A DNA stretch of 30,071 bases. It comes from Purshia tridentata (taxonomy: Eukaryota > Streptophyta > Magnoliopsida > Rosales > Rosaceae). A program made the translations under genes and the position numbers. Below, piece after piece: positions 8,257 to 18,999 of this stretch. Position 1 is the stretch's first letter. The number at the start of each line of letters is the position of its first letter. The stretch covers positions 1 through 30,071 of the forward strand of contig QANT01007914.1 of the NCBI GenBank assembly GCA_003254885.1. Reading direction: 5' to 3'. A model generated the notes under the pieces. The model made no database searches. It was not told where the DNA came from and saw only the letters and a program-made list of their open reading frames with translations.

Positions 8257-11200
8257 TCAGAACCTACCCTTTTTAGCAGGAGACTTCATCCTCTGTCATG
8301 TGGCATTCCTCCCTCTGCCTCTTCCCATTGTTAAGGCCACACCTTTTCTACTTGATGTAACTATTCCTTTCCCCCTCCCTCTAGTTATCTGCAAATTAAA
8401 TTGTTCAATATTAATGCTACTTCAATAGTGTAAATCCACATCTTCATTAATATACAAAACTAATTAACAATTTGAACCCTTTTGGAATGAAACAAGCAAT
8501 TATAGTTGGTATTAAATAATAACAAACTTGATTGCTTGAGTTTCCAACCTCCCTTTTACATGATCTGGTGTTATGACCTTCCTGCCCACATTTACTGCAT
8601 TTAATATTAACCCACAATCTTCTTAGCTTAAGTAGTGGTGGTGGATCCATTGGATTTGCATTAGGATTCGCTGGAATAGGATGGGTAGCAAGGACTTCAC
8701 ATGGTCCTTTAGTTCTAACCTTCTTTGGCCTCCCTGGTTGATTCTTGAATGGGGGAGGCTCAAGTCTATCCTTATCTGAAGTTGGCCACAGATCCACACT
8801 AGGCATGGGATATATCATAGGATCATATGTTTGCAAGTAAGCATGCTTCCTATAACAATCATGGACATAGTCAATAGGTCTTTCATTCCTTTCCCAAATG
8901 CAAGATATTACATGGGAACATGGAATGCCACTGAGATCCCACCTCCTGCAACTGCATGTCCCTTGCCTAAGATCTACACACATCCTAGTACCAGCAAGTG
9001 TTGTAACCTCATACTGCTTGTCTCCTGCAATTTGTACACTACACATGCGTGTGTCATTTTTTCTGTTCTTCCAATTTCTACATGCTGCTCTCCTGTTGGC
9101 CATCCTAAGCATCATGTATTGTCTGATATGTTCAATCAAAACCAAGATTGGCTTGTCTCTAGCATCAAGTATAGCACTATTGAAACTCTCAAAAGATTAT
9201 TTAATAGTATATCACACTTTGTTTTAGTCCCAAAGTGTGATCTACTCCACTGTTTTGCAAGTTTATCATTTAGCCATCCCCATGCTTTGTCATTTAGAAC
9301 CCTCAACTTATCCATCTGAGCCTTCCATCATGGTTCACAAGTTGCCCTAGCAGCCCATAAGACATTCTTCAACCCCAATCCTGGATACTTAAGCTTGAAG
9401 TTGTTGTGAAGATGTCTGAACACATTCTATGTTTAGCATTAGGTAACATGGTTTCTATTGCTTGAACCAGACCCTTTTGTTTATCACTCATAAAAACCCA
9501 CCCTGCCCCAGTTTCTATGTCCAAATCCATCTTCAAAATGTCCAGAAACCATAACCAAGAGTTCTTATTCTCAACTTCTACTACTGCATATGCCACTGGA
9601 AATAGTCCATTGTTTGGATCTATCCCCACAACGGTCAAGATTTGACCTGGGTATGGGCCTTTGATGTGGCAACCATCAACCCCAATAAGTGGTCTACACC
9701 CATTTAAGAAACCCTCCCTGCATGCAGCCAAGCAGATGTAAATCCTCTGAAATACCCTATTACCATTAACCTCCCTTGAACTTATCTTCACAGTAGATCC
9801 TATATTGGTCCTTAGCAGCTCATCTGCATAATCATTTAGCCTTGCATACTGCTCTTTGTAAAATCCAGAATTCAAGACATAAGCCAACCTCTTAGCTCTA
9901 TACACTATATTTCTTGATACATTTATGCCATAATCCTTCCTGACTTGGCTTTGGAAGCTTGATAAGCCCCAATTTGAATCTATTCTCAATCTCTCTTGAT
10001 ATTTTTCAGCAATCCATTGATAATCGGCATGCTTAACTTTTCCCTCTTTGGTACACAGGTGCTCCAACTGCAACTTTTTGATCACCCATGTATCAGAGCC
10101 ACCGTGTTGTGGGTTGCATCTTACTAGGAATGGACAACCATTTGTACCCACACATATAGCATTCACCCTAATGCTATCGTTCTTTACAAATTTCAAGTTT
10201 CTTCCATTCACAATCCCCCACTCCTTGATGAACATGATAGCATCAAATTTACTTGGGAAGTGTTGTCCTATTTCCATCATAGGATCCTTCAAATCTGTTT
10301 CCCTGTTGAATACCTTGAACTTTGGGAGCTTTCTTTTCACCTTCCCTTCAACTTCATCATCAGTTGATGATTCACTGAGACTCTCAAGCTCATCTGATCC
10401 CTCACAATCATCTGAGATCTCACCAGCATCATTTATAGAATTCAGAGGATCTAACTCGAGCTCAACATTGTCTCTATATAGTTGCTCATCTTGCTCATCC
10501 CCTGAAAACTCATAATCACTATCTAAAAAATCCATATCATCATCATCATCATATGCATCAGCCTCCCCATGATTTTCAGTTTTTGCAAAATTCTCAGCAT
10601 CATTCCCATTCTCCACATCAATACCATTCTCCATATCATTCCCAATCTCTACATCAACCACATGTGGCATCCCAAGTTCAACATCTTCATGTCCCTTGCC
10701 CTGTTCACCAACTTCATCAACCCCATTCTCAGAAGCAGAGTGTTGTGTTAACAGGTTGAGGGTATCAACATCATCTATACCTAAATTGTATTCTGGACCA
10801 TAAAGGTTGGGCCGCACAATAGAAGATTGGCTTTCATGCTCCTTCCTTGATGCAAATGGGCCTTCAAAATAAATAACAGCAACCCTGGATGTTGGTACAA
10901 CTTGAATCATCCTAAGCATTTGCATATCAGACACTATATTGACAAACCCTGCTGGCCCATCAATATTTGGATCCTTATAGTATATTTTCCACTTATTAGG
11001 CTCGATCTTTTCTTTATTCACATCATAGCCCAGCTCTTCCCCAACTTTCATAAGGTCTAATAATGCCATAAGATCTGCTGTAAGGTAGTCAAGGAAACAA
11101 ACAGAACCCCCCCTTATAAACTCCACCGAATAACTCACCACCATAGCGGATTTCTAATGTCAACCTATCAGGATCACCTGCAATACAATAGCAAGCATAT

Positions 11201-11964
11201 TTAGTAACCCACTATGTATAAGCATTTCAAATGCAAAATTAGATTAGTTTCCATTAGTTTACACAAATGAACAGGCTAGCACTCATAAACTTGAAAGCAA
11301 CATACAAAGTCCCAAATTCATTCTCTGGTCCTATTTCTAAGCACCATATACATATACAAATTATCCTCTTACCATTATCAATTTCTTAAGAAATTAAAAA
11401 GCATATAAAAGTCCCAAATCCATACGCCATATTTAATTTCCTAATCCATTATCCATAAGCCCTATTTATGTTCCTAATCCACTAGCCATAAGCCAATTTA
11501 ATTTCTTAATGCACAACTTTATTTCCAAATGGTGTATTTAGTACCAAATAGTGTATTTAGTACCACTGCTTGTACCCATCACTCTTTAGTATCGAAGACC
11601 CATGTGTTGAAAAACCACTAAAATCCTATTCAACTATTATGCAATTAATATTCCTATCAATTGGGTCGAAGACCATTGAGGGAATCAAACAAAAATGGCC
11701 AAACAAACACACAGGACCAAAACACAGTAAAAAACATAGATGTGGCAGCCTATATGCAGAATATAAAACAACCTTTTCACACAAAAGATTTGCAGTAAAC
11801 AAACACTTTTCCCCCAAAAGATTCGGCAAACTTGCAACCAAACTGAATATAAAAATGCCCACTCACATAACCTATTTAACTAAATAAAAATAGCAACATA
11901 TTAACTGAAAAGGACACTTACTGTAGATGGGATTATCTCCACCCCATCGAAAATCAAGCACCAT
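8257..11964 (-). pseudogene. MURA-like (Mutator) transposase gene, three exons, inactivated
   Basis: Exon 1 (11964-11922) encodes MVLDFRWGGDNPIY with donor GTAAGT. Exon 2 is 11177-8528 and exon 3 is 8388-8257. Domain order: a PB1-like N-terminus (DPDRLTLEIRYGGEL), an acidic Asp/Glu-rich linker, a MuDR DNA-binding domain with C..C..H.C residues (NGCPFLVRC..LEHLC), then the DDE transposase core. That core has GVDGCHIKG (about 9680) and MSDKQKGL (about 9480) carrying the first two Asp; the Glu probably lies in ESFNS at about 9187. After it come a SWIM zinc finger (CSCRRWDLSGIPCSH), a CCHC knuckle (CSKCGQEGHNTRSC) and an RG-rich tail ending KSPAKKGRF. Lesions: an extra G in the run at 11107-11113, one missing base near 9419, TGA at 9328-9330, one missing base near 9191, and a TGA in exon 3. 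Everything else is in frame, so inactivation looks recent. Confidence 0.9.
11178..11921 (-). other. First intron of the transposase gene
   Basis: On the minus strand it starts GTAAGT directly after exon 1 and ends TTGCAG before GTGATCC. Splicing joins TAC A to GT GAT CCT, giving Y-S-D-P, which restores the conserved N-terminal sequence of MURA proteins. It is 744 bp, AT-rich and non-coding. An intron near the N-terminus is usual for this family. Confidence 0.65.
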
Positions 11965-12122
11965 TGTTGAGAAATGCTGAAAATCTTTATTAACCCACTG
12001 ATTTTATGTCTTATATTAGCATAACCCAGTTGATTTTGCGATTAATTTGAAAATCTCCTAAAACCCCCAACTAATACCTCTTTTTTGTTCGAAAGTAATG
12101 AATAAGAAAAGGCTTTCACATG

Positions 12123-12341
12123 TTTTGGATGGTTAATCTAGAGTGAAGGACCATTATGCCCTCACTAATAGGCCACATGTTGGTCATGTACTAGAATTTG
12201 ACAGAATTTAGAAGAAAATAGACGGAATGGACGAACAAAGGAAATGTTGAATAGGAAGTGGCTTAAAATGATAAAAAAAAAAGATCGTGGACCAACTTGG
12301 GACAATGTTCAAAGTAAGTGGACCAAATGTGCATTTTCCTC
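12123..12341. repeat. Right terminal inverted repeat of the MULE, likely promoter side of the transposase
   Basis: Inverted copy of 6530-6750. The transposase start codon (11964) lies about 160 bases inside it on the minus strand. In MuDR the transposase promoter lies in the terminal repeat. That role here is inferred from the position. Confidence 0.88.
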
Positions 12342-12362
12342 TAGGAGTAATTTATGTTAGAG

Positions 12363-12654
12363 TTAATTGCACCAACTGTTCACTTTTTTCAAAAGCCCAA
12401 TATGGTCAACAACTTAAATTTTGTGGCAATTTAATGCATGAATCATCTAACATGTTCTATTTTGCTCCAAATCAGGCAATTTTGTCCCTCAAAGTTTAGC
12501 CATACATAGGTCGACTTTGGGAAATAAAATTGTCCAAAATAGATGGTTTGGACTAAATTGGACCACATCTAACAAGTCACAGACCAAATTGTAACAAAAT
12601 TTATTTTAAGAACCACATTGAAATTTAGGAAAAATAGACAATTTGTGCAATTAA
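12363..12654. mobile_element. Foldback/MITE-like element, ~292 bp
   Basis: The left end TTAATTGCACCAACTGT and the right end ACAATTTGTGCAATTAA are inverted copies. Looser inverted similarity continues for about 75 bases (including AAATTTTGT..CAATTT), and an inner pair (CAATTTTGTCCC..AAGTTTAG) also folds back. It is non-coding with no clear target duplication. It starts only 11 bases after the MULE's right target duplication. Confidence 0.5.
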
Positions 12655-13253
12655 GCCATTTAATTAAGTGGAAAAAAGCAAGAACTCAAGGGTCCAGATG
12701 TAGAGAGATTGTGAGAGTCCAATTACAACTCCCAAATTTTTTTTCTTTGACTGAAACATGGAAATAAAGGTTTTTACATCAAAATTGAGCTGAATGTTGA
12801 AGTAGTTTCATAGTAGGTGACATGGATTTATTCCCTAAAAGAAAGTTGGGAATGTCCTCCCTTAAAATTTCATAATTGCAAACACAACCGGCTACTTTGG
12901 TGATCTAAAAGTAACCAAAATTAGGGTGACAAAAAAATAAGTAAAGACTTGACTAAATAAAAAGTGAAAAGTAGATAAAGAAAATTGGAACTAGATTCTA
13001 GTCCTTGGATAAGTTGAAGATTTGATTAATGCCTCATGTAAGATTAAAAATTGACTTTAGTCCTTTTCTATATCCATGTCACCATAAATATTCCACAATT
13101 AGATTTTAATTTATTAAGGGTCCTTTAATTAGAAACTCAAAATGAGAAAGAAAGTTAAGCCAAATCCCAACTGGTCGAAAATTTAAGTAAAACCCCAAAT
13201 TGTCCACCAAGCAATTGGTGAACCATTTTTTGAGCAATTGGTGGGTATTGCCA
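12655..13253. other. Non-coding spacer
   Basis: AT-rich with no gene recognised. A short imperfect repeat GCAATTGGTG occurs at 13211 and again at 13234, just before the inverted repeat that hosts the CACTA element. Confidence 0.4.
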
Positions 13254-13359
13254 AGAGCTCGACTACTTGCAAATGCAAGTGCATCTGCAAGTAAAATCAT
13301 GCATCTGAAAGCAAACAAGATGAATCTCCAAGCAAAAAACACTACAACAAGAAATAGTT

Positions 13360-13805
13360 TGGGCGTCAAAATCATTTCGTTGCCCCAAGTAGTAATTTGT
13401 CACCCAAAACTTTGGGCGATGAAATTATTTCGTCGCACAGCTCCTCGCAGCAAACCGATCGCCCTATTTCATTGCCCCAAACTGAGCTCAAGCAACGAAA
13501 AGTCTCCTTTTTACCGACCAAAAAATACTCGTCGCCCAGTGCACTTTGAGCGACCAAAAGACTAATTCATTGCCCAAACTGCTTTTGGGTGACAAACAAT
13601 ATCGTTACCCAAAACTATCTATGGGGAGGAAAATTTGCTATAGTCACTCAATAGAGCTTGCTTCAGGCGACGACCAAAATGTTTTTTATTGGCCAATACT
13701 TTTAATGTGAGTTTTTTTAAACAATTTAAGTGCACTTTGGGAGAAAAAATGATCTTTGCGTCACTCAAAAGTCCCTAGGGCGACAAACTATTTCGTCGCC
13801 CAAAC
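13360..13805. repeat. Left subterminal motif array of the CACTA element
   Basis: Degenerate copies of GGGCGACGAAAT occur in both orientations, often as close inverted pairs such as GGGCGACAAACTATTTCGTC followed by GCCC, which can fold into 7-bp stems. Such arrays are the binding sites of the TNPA-type protein in En/Spm; binding here is inferred. Confidence 0.8.
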
Positions 13806-14789
13806 ACATTTATAAAATAATAAAAAATAAAAAATAAAATAAAAAAATTAATATAAAACTAACAAATTGTATTAATAAATTTCTGAATATTTGTATTAAT
13901 TACACAAATTAAAATACTGTAAATAACGTTTGAGTTAGTCGGCCGTTTGTGAACACGTCCAAAAACAGTGTTGCATTGCACATTGCGTTGATACCACGTG
14001 GTTAGAATTGCATATATATGAAAACCGCAACGAGAAGGAAGCCGAGGTGCATATCTACACAGAATAAATATATATAAATAGCAACTCAAACCAAAATAAT
14101 TAACTATTATCACAATAATTAGATTTAATAAATAAGTTAAACGAAATTATAAGGAAATATAAGAAAAATGTATAATTAATATCAATTTTGCAATTTAAAT
14201 AACATCTTAAACTATACTTTGCAAATGTAATATAGTAAACAATTTACCTCAACGGCAAATCATAAACCGAACAAATTCAAATCTACGATCATGCAAATCC
14301 ACAACACACACAAAGTTAGAAACCAATTTTAATCGAAAAATCCTACTTAATCCACAAACCACAAATTACCAAAACAAAAGTTAAAAAACTATAAAATATA
14401 AAACAACACGCTTACTCTAACTTAAAGTAAAAGCGGCTATATGTATGTGGTGTGTGATACTGAAAAATTCTCACTAACAGATTTATTGTAAAGAATTCTA
14501 CAAGATCACCACCCACGCACATATAGCCCTCTTTACTGTAACTTAGCCTGAATTCTCCCATAATCCTGCAAAAAAAAAAAAAAAAAAAAATANTAATTAT
14601 GAGGAAAATAAAAAAAATCACAATAAACAACAAAAACATAAAAATCAACAATAAACCCAAAAAATCAACAAATTTTAACAAAATTAAAAATGAACATAAA
14701 CAATAATAAACTCATAAAATCAACAAACTAACAAAATACACAATAAACCCAAAAAAAAAGGCAAAAAATTTAAAAAAATAGACCCACCC
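13806..14789. other. AT-rich non-coding interior of the CACTA element
   Basis: Low-complexity A/T-rich DNA with long A-runs, including a poly-A tract with an unresolved base at 14593. No gene is seen. A small palindrome around the two CCATGG sites (14789-14808) precedes the G-rich tract. Confidence 0.5.
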
Positions 14790-15060
14790 ATGGTTGCAGC
14801 CGCCATGGGTGTGGGTGGGTTTTGGGGATTTAGGTGGAGGGAGGGAGGGGAGGCTAGTGTGGGTGGGTTTTCACATTGGGGGGCTGGGTTTTTAGGGCCT
14901 ATGGAGGGAGGGAGAGGGAGAAAGGAGGAGGTCGGCGACGGGGGAGGAAGGAGAGGGGCTAGGCGTATTTTGGGTGGAAGAGACCGAGAGAGGGGGACGA
15001 AGGGGAGAGAGAGATCTGCTGGGAAGAGAGAAGGAGGGAGAATGAAGAAGATGCAGAAAT
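14790..15060. other. G-rich/purine-rich tract of the CACTA element
   Basis: The stretch is strongly G-rich with GGGTGGGTTTT, GGAGGGAGGG and GAGAGAGG words. The open frames across it are low-complexity and do not look like a real protein. A similar tract occurs at 19000-19250, also followed by a motif array, which suggests an internal duplication or a nested relative. Confidence 0.5.
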
Positions 15061-15884
15061 GAAGGTGTTGGGGCTTAAAACACGATGGCTTTGGGCGACG
15101 AAGGAGGTTTTGTCGTCCAAAGTCCTGTTAGGTGACAAACATCCTATTTCGTCATCCAAACCAAACTTTGAGCTACGAAATGACCGTTTTGACAGGACCC
15201 TCCCCGAATTCCACCTGGAACCCGGAGTGATCCTGCGGGCATCCAATATCAAGGAAAATCCTACCGAAATTTTGGCATAACCTCCCCTGAAATTGGACGA
15301 ACCCTTTTTCTCCATGAGACCTGCAAATACACTTCTAAGTTCCACAGCTCCTCTACCACAACCAAAAGGGTCTCCGACCCAAATTCCAAAACCAATTACT
15401 CAAGTTTTCAATAGGTTATCAGAGCCGCACAACAAAATTTACTAAGAAGATCAAATTTACAAGAATAACAAATTCCTACTGCTTCACAACTTTATAATAG
15501 TGCCTCGACGTCTTTGGCTCGACCGTTCCACCGCTACCACCTGGGGGAAAATTTAAAACAATAAAATGGATAAAACTAATGAGTTAACTCAGTGAGTGGA
15601 CATAAACCAAAATAAGTATTTATAAACTTTTACTTTCAAATTCCTTAGAATTTCACAAACTTTCCTTGAAATCCCCCAGTTTTAAAATAACTTTCATAAA
15701 ATCTACTGAAAACTCCATGTAAAAAGCCCACATCTGAAATTCGTTTTGAAAAAAAATTCTGATAAATTGATAAAATTGGCCAAGCTCTCAAAATATTAAA
15801 TAAGAACTGAAACTTGTATCCAGCAAGAATTTTTTGTAAACTATGTCGATAAAGAAACCTCTCACCCAACAGTTACTCACCGAA

Positions 15885-16069
15885 CCTGCCGTACATGCGC
15901 AGGGCCGACAACCTGCCGTATGCATGCAGGGCCAATAGCCTGCCGTACATGCGCAGGGCTCACAACCTGCCATACGCATGCAGGGCCAATATCCTGCCGT
16001 ACATGTGCAAAGTCAGGGTCTGTCATACACATGCAGGGCCAATATCCTGCCGTACGTGCACGCAGGGCC
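15885..16069. repeat. 27-bp minisatellite, seven units
   Basis: Units start at about 15885, 15912, 15939, 15966, 15993, 16019 and 16046, each of the form CCTGCCRTA..CATGCGCAGGGCC. Odd and even units alternate slightly, hinting that a pair was duplicated. Because 27 is divisible by three, several frames on both strands stay open; these are artefacts and not genes. Confidence 0.9.
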
Positions 16070-17285
16070 GCCCCCAAAGGGCAAAGCATCCCGACACACG
16101 GCCCAAAGCCTATGTGTGTGCCGTGATGGGTCCCAAAGACCTATATAATCTAATAACCTGAAGGGTACTGCGAAGGGTGGTTTGAAAATCCTTTTTCCAT
16201 AAATCTCTTTTCGCCCATAAAACACATAACCTTTCCAAAACTGGGAAATCATTCAACCAACGACTATAAAATCCTTTTCAGTAACCAAACCCTTGGTACA
16301 AAACCCATTGAAATCCAGTATTTTCTCAAACTCAAACATGAAAACATTTTAAATTCTTTTTTGTCTCGCCGAAGCATGAAATCCAAAGTAACTAACTCAA
16401 TATCCCGAATTCAAATCAACACTTATTTAAGAAATCAGAAAGCCAAACTCATGAACCAAATATATTTCTAATTTAAATAAATCACGGCTCAAATAACTCA
16501 AAATATAACTATGAATTAAATCATTAAATTCATAAAAGTAGTTTAGGAAACGAAGTCCACTCACAGAGATAGTCTGAGCCTAGCCTTGGTCTCCGAATGG
16601 ATCGTCGCGATCATCCTTGGACTCGGGAGTGTCGCCTAACACGATAACGGTAAGGCGTTAGAATAATATTCAATTTAATAACTACAAACTAGAATTTTAG
16701 GCTTTTCGCTTCATAATCCTAATTTCAAACTATAAACCAACTTAATTTCCTTATCGACTCAAAACCCATTCCACTAGCTTATTTTTATCCGATAATTTCC
16801 TCAATTAATCTCCATTCTATCCAACTTGGTCGAGCGTCGTTCGGGTGTCATTTTGACAACCAAAAGTGTCCAATTTCGCCCCAAACTCACCATTTCTCCG
16901 ATTTCCTTCAAACCAATTATTCTAAACCTCAATAGATCGTTTCTAAAGGTGAAAATTACGCCTAATTTCAATTAAATCACCATAAACACCTTGGATTTCT
17001 AGAAATCCCGAAATGGGCATAAGCACCAACGCTCAAACTTCCAATTTCCTCAATAATTTCCCAAATTTCTCGTTCCAAACTTCGATTACATGTTCTTAAT
17101 GACGGAAAATTACCTTAAACACCTAACAATTTGATTCGATTCCCAACACCCATGAAAAACCCGAAAATGGCCTATAATTTCCCAATTTCAATCTCTCATA
17201 ATTTCTCCAAATTGAACAACTAAATTATAGGGGAAGGAAAGCCCATGAAAGGAAGGAGGAAACTCACTAAAAACTTGGGCCAATC

Positions 17286-17742
17286 GTGGCCGGAAATAGC
17301 CGGAATCGGCGGAGAGAACTCGCGGCCAAAACTGGGTTTTTCCGAGCTTTTCACTGCACGGGGAGGCGAAGGCTGGTGAGGGAAGGCTTGGGGAGGGACG
17401 GTTGGCGGCTGGGGAGTGCTTCCCGGTCGTCCCGTCGTCTGGTGTTGCCGGACTTAGCTGGAGCTGGAAGCTCCAGTCGCGCACGCAGGGGAGAGAGATC
17501 GGGAGAGAGAGAACAAAGAGGGCTGGGCGGCTGGGGCGGCGTGGGCTTGCTGGCCGGCGACTGGGGAGCGTCGCCGGTGGGTCTGGGTGGTCGGAGTGGC
17601 TGGGGGTTCGCGCAGGGGGAAGGGAGGAAGAATCCATGTCGGGCTGGGGGGTGTTCTGCACTGCCAATTTTGGAAAGAGGGGAGAGAAGAGAGAGAAATA
17701 AAAGGGGGAAATTTCCAGAATTTTCTGGAAATTTAAACCCAT
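17286..17742 (-). other. GC-rich leader-like region of the LTR unit
   Basis: GC content rises sharply here compared with the flanks. Both strands have open frames; the minus frame is Pro/Ser-rich (SPSLPSPAFASPCSEKLG) with no known domain. On the minus strand, the coding orientation of the unit, this lies about 0.5-0.95 kb after its start, where an LTR's transcribed region would be expected. I regard it as non-coding leader sequence. Confidence 0.4.
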
Positions 17743-17778
17743 TTCAACATAATTACAAGTTTGCCCCTCACTTTGAAC

Positions 17779-18180
17779 CTCCGTATTTCACAAACTGTAG
17801 CTCCAAACGATGCATGCTTCGTGTCTATGAACTCGTGGAGTCGAGCTCTACGTACCCATGTCCAAGTCAACTCTGGAATTCGGGTAATTTAAAAAGTCAA
17901 CCTTGAGCTCTTTTATCAAAACCTCCGTATTTCACAAACTGTAGCTCCAAACGATGCATGCTTCGTGTCTATGAACTCGTGGAGTCGAGCTCTACGTACC
18001 CATGTCCAAGTCAACTCTGGAATTCGGGTAATTTAAAAAGTCAACCTTGAGCTCTTTTATCACGTTCATAACTTTTTAACCGTAGCTCTAAATCACCCAT
18101 GCCGCGTGTCAATGAACTCGTGAGCTCAAGACCTTCCTAACGGACCAAAGTTAAAGCTAAAATCTTGTTAGAACCAAAAG
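17779..18180. repeat. 153-bp tandem duplication with a third degenerate copy
   Basis: Copies start at CCTCCGTATTTCACAAACTG, 17779 and 17932, and I see no difference between them over about 143 bases. A third, diverged copy follows to about 18180 (CCGTAGCTCTAAATCACCC, TGTCAATGAACTCGTG). The identical pair implies very recent duplication within an older LTR unit. Confidence 0.9.
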
Positions 18181-18507
18181 TCAACGTTGGGCCCTATTGA
18201 CATTCACTTAGGAAGGTAAGGGTCGTTACACGTTTTATCACCCAAAGTCTCAAATATTTAGCGGGATTTTACCAGCCTAGATTTTTTCCTTTTTCGCAAA
18301 AAGTGTGGGCGACGAAGCTATTTCATCATTCAAGGACGCTTACGACAATGAAATTTACATTTCGTCGCCCTAGGAAGCTCAAGGCGAAAAAATAGCTTCG
18401 TACCCCAAGATTTGAAATATTGCACGACGTATTTCCTCCCAAATATTTTTCACTTTTACTGATATGTTTAGGTGACGAAAGTAAAAGATTCGTAACCCAA
18501 ACCTCTG

Positions 18508-18510
<3 letters not shown>

Positions 18511-18539
<29 letters not shown>
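18511..18539. repeat. (TA)n microsatellite
   Basis: Uninterrupted TA dinucleotides in the non-coding interior of the CACTA element. Confidence 0.95.
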
Positions 18540-18999
18540 CCTAAAACCACGGTCATTCAAACGTTGATACTTAACTTTTCCAACTCCAATTGCACTAATT
18601 TTTTGTAAACAAGATCTTTGATTGGGGATCTAAGAGATGAACGGTTTAGATCAGTCAAATTTGGTCTGGTCATTTGATTATCATTAGAACAACCACGATT
18701 TTTGTACATTCAATCATCGATGTCTAACTTGCACAATTCCCATGGAGCTATTTTTTTGCACTAACGATCTTTGAGCAGGGGAATAAAAAATGAACAGTTT
18801 GGATCGTTGGAAGCTCTATCAGGCTTCTACATATAAATACGCTTGAAGGGTATAATTATATTAATTTTTTTACTCATTGCTATACATTTCAATAAATACG
18901 AATAAAACAACGTGACTTCAACGATCGGAACCGTTCAATTCTTATGATTATACTTAAAATTCATTCCTGCAAAATGCCATACGAGAACTAGTGTTTTTT
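18540..18999. other. Non-coding CACTA interior
   Basis: No gene is seen. Short related phrases recur (GATCTTTGATTGGGGATC / GATCTTTGAGCAGGGGAAT, and GAACGGTTTAGATC / GAACAGTTTGGATCG), indicating a degenerate tandem duplication of roughly 150 bp. Confidence 0.5.

Larger units (their letters stand above)
6530..12341 (-). mobile_element. MuDR-type (MULE) transposon, 5,812 bp, structurally complete
   Basis: The element starts GAGGAAAATGCACA and ends TGTGCATTTTCCTC. Terminal inverted repeats are about 220 bp (6530-6750 and 12123-12341), with roughly 13 differences by my eye count. It is flanked by TGGGAGTAAT (6520-6529) and TAGGAGTAAT (12342-12351), a 10-bp target duplication with 9 of 10 bases matching, which fits Mutator-like elements (8-11 bp). 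It carries a MURA-like transposase read from the right repeat inward. No mudrB-like second gene is seen. The 1.5 kb between the left repeat and the transposase end is repeat-rich and non-coding. The one-base difference between duplications and the ~6% repeat divergence suggest a moderately old insertion. Confidence 0.9.
15190..18230 (-). mobile_element. LTR-retrotransposon-derived unit (solo LTR or LTR-only element), 3,041 bp, with CGTTT target duplication
   Basis: On the plus strand it starts TGACAGGACCCTCCCCG and ends AAGGGTCGTTACA, so it has the TG...CA ends of an LTR. Identical CGTTT pentamers flank it at 15185-15189 and 18231-18235. Read on the minus strand it begins TGTAACGACCCT, like the plus-strand unit at 20917 (TGTAATATCCCT). 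No gag-pol, primer-binding site or second LTR is seen between the ends, which is why I call it a solo LTR. It contains a 27-bp minisatellite, a GC-rich leader-like region and a 153-bp tandem duplication. It lies inside the CACTA element and is therefore younger. Confidence 0.8.
15085..18495. repeat. Internal motif array of the CACTA element, split by the LTR unit
   Basis: Motifs occur at 15085-15189 (GGGCGACGAAGG, TTTTGTCGTCCAAAG, GGTGACAAAC, TATTTCGTCATCC) and continue at 18231-18495 (GGGCGACGAAGC, ATTTCGTCGCCC, GGTGACGAAAG) on the far side of the LTR insertion. Only those two parts belong to the array. A third array far from either end is unusual for a simple CACTA element. Confidence 0.65.

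Noticed and set aside
10048..10759. Plus-strand open frames opposite the transposase
   Set aside because: They are antisense shadows of the acidic linker and DNA-binding region of the transposase.
15788..16252. Several overlapping open frames on both strands with repeated residues
   Set aside because: They are produced by a 27-bp minisatellite whose unit is divisible by three, and have no domain features.
17188..17906. Long open frames of 184 and 206 codons on opposite strands
   Set aside because: They overlap in a GC-rich part of an LTR unit, are low-complexity (Pro/Ser or Gly/Arg) and show no conserved motif.
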